64,000 nt of DNA from Adiantum capillus-veneris (Eukaryota > Streptophyta > Polypodiopsida > Polypodiales > Pteridaceae), in contig CM043953.1 in NCBI GenBank assembly GCA_014529385.2, positions 116,275,049 to 116,339,048 of the forward strand. Reading direction: 5' to 3'. Of the stretch, positions 56,556 through 64,000 are shown one piece after another. Below the pieces are notes generated by a model, which was not told where the DNA came from, made no database searches, and worked only from the letters and a program-made list of their open reading frames with translations. How positions within the stretch are numbered: the stretch's first letter is position 1; each line of letters starts with the position of its first letter. The position numbers and the translations under genes are program-made.

Positions 56556-58120
56556 TTTCATAAAATCTAATACCTGAAGTTTCAAAATGATTTTCTCATC
56601 TTCAATTGGCCATTTAATTTTGGGAGATAAAGGGAACAAGAATTAGAATGTTAATATGTGTTGCTAGATCTATCTCAGTAGGGGACCAAGAGAAGAGATA
56701 GTCTTCTCAATAATGGCCCAAAAGGAGAGATAGTCTACCAAAGAGCAATGCAAACCTAATAATGACCTTAGGGTAAGCTTTAATAAAGAGTTCAAGGGTT
56801 AGTGTTAAAGTCCTTAGGCCTAGAATAAATGGGTATAAGCATTACGTATTTTAACCATCCAAATGTGCACTAAGATCACCTTAAGCTTGCAAGTGGCCAA
56901 GTGGGCATGGAAGTGGGTTGCAACTTGCATTGGGCGAGCCCCCCTTGTAGGGATGTTGAGGGACAACACGCACACTCACTCTAGGAGCTCACTCTTGCAC
57001 ACAAGGCATAAAGGACGCAGGTCAAGCTCCTAGTCGTGTCGCCCCCAACGAAGCCTAAATCCTATTGGGTGGTCCTTATGAAGGATCAATGAGAATGAAG
57101 CTTTAATAAATAAGCTTTAAACTTATTGGATATCCCATACAAAGAACCAATAAGAATTAAGCCTTCCTAGAATCCTATTGGATAGTCTTACGAGTGGTTG
57201 CATGAGAACTAAGTAGCTCTTGAATCCTATTGGCTAGCCTACCTTGAGAGCCGATAAGAACTTAGCTAAACATAATTTTGAGAGCCAATAATAATTTAAC
57301 TCTTTCTTTTCTCATGGAATGAAGGACACTTGTTTCAAGGCTAACCCTCTTGCTTAGTTTGAAGAAAGAGACTCATTGGCTAGCCATTATGAAGAGCTAA
57401 TAGCCTTCAAGCTTGCTTTTCAAGGAGGAGTCGATGGAGGTAGGGACTTTGGACAATTGAAGCTCATTCTACACAAGGAAGAAAAAGAAAAGTCTCCTTC
57501 TCAAGGTGTGAGAAATAGAGATGCCTACAACAACAACACTTGATCATGGATTGCAAATCCAAGAAAGTGCTCACAAGCATGCTCAATCTCTTCATCTTCT
57601 CTATTACTATAGTATGCTATGCTCTATGAGTCATTCGATGTGAGGCAAACACTTCTTTCATATAGACGTACTCCTTCTTCTCTCATCTTCCTCACTCCTT
57701 GCTAGCTCTCTCCACCTTTAAAGGTGTTCAAGGTCTTTGGATTGAGGCCAGGCCAAGCTCTTTTTGGTACACAAAGCATAATTGTGGTGCATGAAGATTT
57801 CCATCTTCATGGCACCCAAATGGTCTTAAGGAACACAAAAAGTGTATTGTAAACAAGTCTCCCTTTATAGGAGTCTATAATGCAACAGCCTTTTGGAGGG
57901 GGGTTGGCTCCTAGTAAATCCGGTCCCCAGCTATTGTCACTTTCAATTTCTCTCCCTTTTACAAGTTATTACTCATGCCCAGCTAACTAGATATGATGTT
58001 TCTTGTGCTATCTCCAATCAAGCACTCTCTTTCTTTTAATAAGGAATCTCCTTAATGGAATGCTCACTATTATCAATCTAATTCCGCTATAATTAATGTT
58101 ATTAACCCAATTCCATTACA
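56556..58120 (+). repeat. Solo LTR, same family as 60330-62158
   Basis: 1565 bp, starting tttcataaaatctaat (the TG of the family changed to TT) and ending ccaattccattaca. Shared landmarks with 60330-62158 include ggcctaga/gga, gccttttggagggggg and gtaaatccggtcc. No primer site follows its end, and both flanks are the same five bases, ttaag. It is therefore a solo LTR left by recombination between two LTRs. Direction is taken from the full-length copy. Confidence 0.88.
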
Positions 58121-58125
58121 TTAAG
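58121..58125. other. Target-site duplication of solo LTR (right)
   Basis: ttaag directly after ccattaca, identical to 56551-56555. Confidence 0.85.
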
Positions 58126-58478
58126 CATTGTTGACTACATCTTTTTAAAAAGTTGCTACTTTGCATTGTTGACAGCATCGGCCAAGAAATTGCAACTTTG
58201 CATATGATGAAAATAGCAAAATTTTTATACGTTGCTTTCTTATTCCTTTCCCTCTTGGCAAATGAGCGGATTCTAGAAGAACACATCTAGGAAAACCACA
58301 TGGCAGCATGAGATTTGGTGATGATAACGCATGGAATATGCGTTTTTAGGTTAAAAATACTTTTCTTACACTAAGATTTTAAAACTTTGATTTGAATTAT
58401 TTATCTCAATGATCTCTATCTCTTAAATTGTTTTTGCTGCAGCCTACAATGCATCAAAGTCTGACTCAAACCTTGGGT

Positions 58479-58481
<3 letters not shown>

Positions 58482-58568
<87 letters not shown>
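58482..58568. repeat. (CT)n microsatellite
   Basis: 87 bp of uninterrupted CT/TC. Confidence 0.98.
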
Positions 58569-58571
<3 letters not shown>

Positions 58572-58655
58572 ACAACCTACATAACCTATTTTTGAATGAC
58601 ATTCTTTTTCTTCTTTTTGATCTGGTTAGAACTTTTGCAACATTAAAAATTGAAT

Positions 58656-58656
<1 letters not shown>

Positions 58657-58698
<42 letters not shown>
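58657..58698. repeat. (CT)n microsatellite, second tract
   Basis: 42 bp of CT repeats 88 bp after the previous tract, followed by impure ctctctctcattatgtctatctgtctctttc. Confidence 0.95.
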
Positions 58699-58700
<2 letters not shown>

Positions 58701-60329
58701 AAAAACCTTCCTCATTTACTAAACCAAATTCTCTCTCTCATTATGTCTATCTGTCTCTTTCTCTCCCTTACACACACACAAATGTGCACACTCATGCTTT
58801 CACATTGGTTTTTGTTTGTTTTGAAATAAAGGCTTAAAGCAATACAAATTTTGGGCATTTTTTAGCATTAAACAAAATTGATTGTTTTGATTTGAGATGG
58901 TCAATTTGAAAACTCGTAGATAGTGATAAAACACTATCAAAGAGTTGGGGTTTATTGTGCAGCAAAAAATGAAAATTAATGTAAATAATTAATCAATTGT
59001 AGAAAACATTGAGCATAGGAGAGAATAACTGTTGCAAGCCACACACTTCAATTTAGATTCAGCAAATCATCACACATGCATGAACTGTAAAATGCTAAGG
59101 AGAGGGAGAGAGAGAGAGAGAGAGAGAGAGAACACCAGTTGAGGGCCAGACTTTTTGGACCCAACCCCCCCTCCAAAAGGACTTTGTGTTAATAAATTCC
59201 TCAAATTAGAGGAATCTTAATCTAATACAATTCCTAATCACTCTTTTAACTAAACAGATTCTAGAGATAACTGCTCTAGAAATTGCCAGTATAGTGATTA
59301 GACTTGATCTGCACCACAATTCTCAGAGAATTCATTCCCAAAACCTTAAACATCACTCGGATGATGAGGTTTACGGGCAATAAGCAAGATAGAGGGAAAA
59401 AAGAAGTACTGATGAGTAAGAAATAGTAACTTATTGATGATTAATGAGTAATAATCAAGCATCATATGTAAGCATGGATAAACGGGGAAGAAGGAGATGA
59501 AGCAGAGCTTCCATGGGAGCTTGAGAGAGAGGAGAAGTGAGCACAAATCAGCCCTGGATCAGCCAAAGTTGACCTCTCTGCCTTGGGGAGCAAGTTGGAG
59601 CAAAGGGGGCACTTTCTACCGTAGCTTTAGGACAAAAGGGAGGGCCTTAATCATCCCCGATGTGGGACTCTGGAGAGATGGCACAATTTTGAGGGGTTCA
59701 GACTCTGTCCGGCCGTCCACACAACCTCCTCCTCTTGCCTTGGGTCCCACTCAACTCATTTGGTCCATCCATGCCCATAATCCCTGTATTTATTGCGGTC
59801 GGGCAACCTTGTAGCTTAATTACAGAGGGTTTCGGGAACATTTTGAACATTATTAATTAAATACTTTTAGTCCAAAAAATCCCATTGGAACCCTTAACGG
59901 ACTACGATGGCACTTTTGGAAAATGCATAAATCTCCTAGAACTCTCTAGTTCACAGATGCATCATCTTGCCCATTATACATGTTTGGTCCTTTTACTATT
60001 TTTATTTTCTCTCAATGGCCAATTCTAGAGAGAGAAAATGCATTTAACTAGACCAAAAATGAAATTTAGTGACATATCCCGCTCTTGAAATCATAGTCGT
60101 CCTCGATTATGCTTGTATTCAAGAGAAAGAGTGTTACATTTGGTCCATTGGCTTTTGGCTCAAGATCCACTTTTAGCTCATTTGACATCTTTCCACAATA
60201 GATGACGTGTCTACGGGTACTTAGGAGACAATATGCCGCAAGTATGTCAACCACATTTAGCCTAGAACCTTCCCATAGTAGTTTGCAACGCTACTTGGTA
60301 CTCGGGAGAGACTCTGCCACGAGTGTGCA
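58699..60329. other. Non-coding stretch between microsatellites and the next LTR
   Basis: An open frame at 59497-59814 has no ATG-supported homology I recognise and looks incidental. The word CGATGTGGGACT at 59658-59669 is the reverse of the plant snRNA upstream element (TCCCACATCG) but has no TATA box or snRNA beside it. The part near 59990-60080 is a copy of the old repeat at 54660-54760. Confidence 0.4.
59106..59130. repeat. (GA)n microsatellite
   Basis: About 25 bp of GA repeats. Confidence 0.9.
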
Positions 60330-62158
60330 TGTCATAAAATCTAATATCTAACTCCACCAAATGATTTTCTCATGTTAAACTGATCATTTAATATGGGGAG
60401 ATAAAAGGGGAACAAGAGCTAGAATATAGATATGTGCTTTTATGACTATCTTCACTAAGGCCTAGATGAGAGATGATGGCATCTCTATGACGGGGCTCAA
60501 AGGGAGATAATCTATCCAAGAGCTAGGTACAAGAACTGCTTTAGGACCATCTCAAAATGGGACCAAAAGGGGGACAGTTTCTGTTCATCAAGGGTCCAGA
60601 TGGAGATACCCTATAAAAGGGCAAGTGCACATAATGAGCATTAAAACCTTAGGGTTTGCTTCATTAAAGCCTCCAAGGGTTAGTGTAACAAGTCTTTAGG
60701 CCTAGGACATCAAAAATGCATTGTCTAGTTTCTGGGTGAGAACCCATGCTAAGGGGCTTATTGACTAATCACCCTAGGTAAGGTGCTTGAGCCTCCAAAG
60801 TCAACAAAGGATCCTACAAGAGAGGGGGCGAGCCCCTTAGATAGGGGATGAGGGAGAAGAGGGGTCTCTCTCTCTCACTAGGCCATACCACCCCCAAGGA
60901 CCATAAGGACACATGTCAACACCTTAGCCAATGCATGCTTAATTCTCATTGGCCAGCCACATAAAGGGTCCAATGAGCATTTAGATAATTCAATTAACCA
61001 TATCTTTTGTTAGGAAAGGCAATTGCAATTCTAGATTAAGGTTTTGCTCTTGCTTTATTCCTATTGGATGGCCTACCAAGGGGTCCAATGAGAATTAAGT
61101 AGCCCATGGGCTAGCTTAATTCCTATTGGCCAATTGACCAAGGGGTCCAATGAGGGATTAGATAAATCAATTTAAATGGTTTGAAGCTTGGTAAATAGGG
61201 GTATGAAGGACACTTGTCACAAGATTAGCCATGTTGCTTCAAAAGACCAAGGCCAACCATTGGCTAGCCCCAAAAGCATCCAATGAGCACTCAGCTAGTG
61301 TAAGCTTGGTAAGTAGGGGTATGAAGGACACTTGTCACAAGATTAGCCATGTTGCTTCAAAAGACCAAGGCCAACGATTGGCTAGCCCCAAAAGCATCCA
61401 ATGAGCACTCAGCTAGTGTAAGTGGCCCAAATCGAATTCCCCCTTCTCACACAAAAATCCCACGCCCCCTTCTTGGCTCATTATTGTGTGTAGCAAACCA
61501 CAAAGCTTCTCTCCCCTCAAGCTTGGAGAAGAAGGCCTACATCAACACCTCTTGGCTATGGATGCAAATCCAACCAAGAGCCAAGCTCAATGCATGCTAA
61601 CATCTTCTCTACCTCTATGTAAGCTAAGCTATGCTATCTATGAGTGATTATGTAAGGAGAATGAAAGCTTTCTTGTAGAAATACTTCTCCTTCTCTCCTC
61701 TACCTCAATCCCTGCCAGCTCTCCTCACCTTTCATGGTGTTTGAGGTCTTGGGATAGAGGGCTTCGGTTCAAGTTCTTTTAAGTGTTGGCAAAGTGTTAT
61801 TAGCATATGTGCTTGGTGTATGAAGCTTCCATCTTCATACCACCAAAGAAGGTCTCAAGAAACACACCATTTTGTATTGTACCAAGTCTCTCTTGATGGG
61901 AGAAACTATAATACAAAAGCCTTTTGGAGGGGGGACCGGATCCAAGTAAATCCGGTCCTCAAATGTTGTCAATTGCTCTAATTCTCTCTCTCTTTCAAGT
62001 TATTGTTCATTCCATGTTAGCTAGGAAATGTGTTTAGTGTTGCTCTCTCTCCATCCAAGCACTCTCTCTTATCTACACAAAGGATTATGTTCAAAGAAGT
62101 GCCTACTATGTTATTCATTTTCCGCTACAATCTAAGTAATTAGGCCAATTCCATTACA
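60330..62158 (+). repeat. 5' LTR of a Ty3 element
   Basis: 1829 bp from TGTCATAAAATC to CCATTACA, directly followed by the primer site. It matches the solo LTR at 56556-58120 in order but is longer. It carries repeated ATTGG...CCAAT modules (60940-61410), a 118-bp tandem duplication, the word gccttttggagggggg near 61918 and (CT)-rich stretches near 61985 and 62045. The left bases gtgca (60325-60329) would be the target duplication, whose partner lies outside the window. Confidence 0.85.
61187..61422. repeat. 118-bp tandem duplication inside the LTR
   Basis: The stretch beginning gcttggtaa(a/g)taggggta and ending actcagctagtgtaa occurs twice in succession, at 61187-61304 and 61305-61422, with two or three base differences. 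It contains one ATTGG...CCAAT module per copy. Confidence 0.9.
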
Positions 62159-62159
62159 T

Positions 62160-62171
62160 TGGTATCAGAGC
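62160..62171 (+). other. Primer-binding site, initiator-tRNA-Met
   Basis: TGGTATCAGAGC, the exact plant consensus, lies one base after the LTR end. Confidence 0.92.
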
Positions 62172-62571
62172 TTATGGTTTCTCTTTTCTTGCTTAAGAAG
62201 AGAGGTCCTTAAGTAGCCTATGAATGGTCGGTTTTGTTGATTATATAGGGTAAGTGAGTCTAGGATCTATTATTGGTTTTGACGAGCCCATTCTGTGGGT
62301 ATGGTGCACACCTCGGGAGATTTGATCTTAATAATGGGGTCTTTTTAGACTTGCCTTTGGCTTTACCATTATTGAGCTACAAGAAGTCCGAAAGGAGCTA
62401 TCCCTTGGCAAATCTGCAATGTTAGGCCTACCTCTCTACTCTCTATAATTAGCTAAATTTGTGTCGCGGGTGTAGATGCTTAAGTGCTGATTTTCAAAGG
62501 CAAAGAGGAGTAGCAACTTATGTTTTGAATAGCCAAAAGATTCATAAAGTAAACACAAAAATTCTGTTGAC

Positions 62572-63247
62572 ATGGCTGACAATAATGAAGAGGGTAGAAT
62601 TAATGTTGATAACTTTGATTTTGCAAGTGAAGGTGCTAATGATGACACTCCAATGCTTGTGAACTATCTTGTTACTAGGCTTCAACAAGCTATGTCAAAT
62701 CCCGCTCTTCAAGGTGAAGTTCAACAACAACTTCACGCCTACGGGATTCTACCTACTCACCAAGAAGAGAGAGATCCTGTGAAGTCTCTTGGAGAGACTT
62801 CCAAAAGAGGACTCTCTATGGCGAGAGAAGGGGAAAACCCATATGATGAGCTTTAGAATGTGTTACTTGATTCCATCAAAGACAAGGGGCCATGCCCAAC
62901 GTCAAGAACCTCCATCAAGGGAGAGGGAAAGAAGCAAATCCCCTGACGAATCAATGGAAGAAGATGTGGCTCCGCGAAGGCGTCGAGCACAAAGATCTCC
63001 TTCTCCCACAAAGAGAAAGAGGTCTCCTCATAGTCCTCCTCACCGCGAATCCAAGAAGGAAGAGAAGGACTCAAAGAAGAAAAAGGAGAGAAAGAGGTCA
63101 CCCTCTTCTCCATCTTCATCACCTTCTTCTTCTTCGAATGAAAGTGGTGGCTATTCCTCAAGGGAATCACCAAGGAGAGGACATAGAAGATCACATGCTG
63201 CTTGGAGAAGGTCCAATAAGCTCAAAAAGTTCAAGGAGGGAGGTTAG
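62572..63247 (+). pseudogene. gag: Gag N-terminus with SR-protein-like basic/serine domain
   Basis: ATG 62572 opens MADNNEEGRINVDNFDF followed by a helical segment (NYLVTRLQQAMSNPAL) and stops at 62854 after NPYDEL. A shift near 62890 leads into RERERSKSPDE, then RRRRAQRSPSPTKRKRSP, a long Lys/Glu run (KKEEKDSKKKKERKR) and SPSSPSSSPSSSSNESGGYSSRESPRRG. This RS/SP-dipeptide composition is like splicing SR proteins and is unusual for a Ty3 Gag. The frame closes with TAG at 63245 directly before the Gag core, in the same frame, possibly a former CAG. Confidence 0.7.
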
Positions 63248-64000
63248 AGCATCTCTTTCCTTACCTATGATGGTACCTTTGGTGCCACAGACAAAGTATT
63301 GGCATTCATTCAACAATTTGATGCCGCCTTTGGAGATGAGGGCTTCACGGAGTCCTCAAAGCTATATCATGTAGCTATGCACATCCAAAAATCAGCCAGA
63401 CAATGGTGGGCTAGTCTTCGGGCTAATGGAGAAGCTCCCCGAACATGGAAAAATCTAAGAGCCTCCATTATGAAGCAATTCCTTTCAAGCAATGCTAGGG
63501 ATAAAGTCCTCACCGAATGGCGAAGCTTGAAGCTAACTCCTTTTGAGTCTATCCACAAGTCTGTAGATAAGTTTTGGGATTTACATCTCAAAGCCACTGT
63601 CTACAAAAAGATAGACTTTGAGGAGCAAAAGCAACAATTTGTGCGGGCCTCCCCGAAGACATGAATGAATATGTCAATTCACAAAGGCCAAAATCAATTT
63701 CTGCGGTCATCCACCACACTATGGTTGCCGCAAGAATCAATTTCCAACAAGGGGCTAAGAGAAATCTTAAGCCCATGGAAGAAGCGTGAACATAAAGGGA
63801 AGAATCAACCTCAAAATTCTTTCAAAGGTAACTCTAGCCACAACAAAGCTAAGGAGAAGGGAGTCTACAAAGGAAAGAATAGACTCACTCCTGAAGAGCT
63901 AGAGCGCTACCGCAAAGACAATCGATGCTTTAAGTGTGGAGAGCAAGGACACGCCTATCGAGCTTGCCCTCAAAGGAATGCACGTAATGAACAACTTAGA
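63248..64000 (+). pseudogene. gag: Gag core and zinc knuckle of the right-hand Ty3 element, partial
   Basis: The core reads YDGTFGATDKVLAFIQQFDAAF, ARQWWASLR, TWKNLRASIMKQFL and FESIHKSVDKFWDL, a standard retrotransposon Gag domain. A one-base shift near 63645 is compensated near 63780. The nucleocapsid part has a basic linker and an intact CCHC knuckle CFKCGEQGHAYRAC (63926-63967). The window ends 33 bases later. Confidence 0.85.

Larger units (their letters stand above)
60330..64000 (+). mobile_element. Ty3 LTR retrotransposon, 5' part, runs off the window
   Basis: 5' LTR, initiator-Met primer site, leader (62172-62571), Gag and CCHC knuckle are present; protease and pol would lie beyond 64000. 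Frames carry a stop and several shifts. The Gag core type and CCHC form are those of Ty3 elements; the lineage needs the missing pol. Confidence 0.88.

Noticed and set aside
59655-59672. Plant snRNA upstream sequence element (reverse of TCCCACATCG)
   Set aside because: No TATA box at the required distance and no snRNA-like sequence follow on the minus strand; probably chance or a promoter piece of a dead element.
59497-59814. 105-codon open frame
   Set aside because: No recognisable domain, low-complexity start, and it lies in sequence that resembles decayed LTR or repeat DNA.

Overview
This is a nuclear window from a land plant with a large, repeat-packed genome. The evidence is plant-type Ty3 and Ty1-copia elements, primer-binding sites matching the initiator-tRNA-Met class, very long (CT)n tracts, short GT-AG introns and a pyrimidine-rich 5' leader. 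No ordinary single-copy host gene, rRNA or tRNA gene was recognised. The style of the retroelements would suit a fern, lycophyte, moss or gymnosperm, but the sequence alone does not settle the lineage.

Layout. (1) 1-3659 and 18206-33611 are one tandem satellite with a 128-bp unit and several nested higher-order periods (338 bp, 458 bp, about 1.8 kb, about 4.5 kb). (2) 3660-18200 is a Ty3 LTR retrotransposon inserted in the satellite, with LTRs and a 5-bp target duplication (tggag/tgtag). It has a Gag with three zinc-knuckle modules, protease, RT, RNase H, integrase and an additional coiled-coil ORF downstream of integrase. (3) Inside its pol gene, between RNase H and integrase, lies a second, younger Ty3 element in the opposite orientation (8333-14897), bounded by a ccat duplication. 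It has lost its RNase H C-terminus, its integrase and part of one LTR.

(4) 33612-41657 is a graveyard of Ty3-like pieces on both strands: protease fragments, a lysine/tryptophan repeat region, decayed 3' ORFs, an inverted-repeat pair with a MITE-like terminal inverted repeat, a long (CT)n tract and a minus-strand LTR with its polypurine tract. (5) 41658-44300 is a copia element with gag, protease and integrase but no RT. (6) 44877-47541 is a spliced gene (four exons, three short GT-AG introns) for an RNase-H-fold transposase-like protein. It carries one frameshift and seems cut short at its 3' end; it is the most interesting coding locus here. (7) 47550-52403 holds a decayed minus-strand ORF and a Ty3 remnant ending in a PPT and an LTR.

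(8) 52404-60329 is mostly non-coding and A+T-rich, with a solo LTR (56556-58120) flanked by perfect ttaag duplications, and microsatellites. (9) 60330-64000 is the 5' part of another Ty3 element of the same LTR family as the solo LTR: a 1.8-kb LTR, a TGGTATCAGAGC primer site, an unusual SR-protein-like Gag N-terminus, the Gag core and a CCHC knuckle. It runs off the window.

Almost all coding sequence here is broken by stops or frameshifts, so it is best read as fossil or non-autonomous elements. Many stops look like C-to-T changes at glutamine or arginine codons, as expected in heavily methylated heterochromatin.
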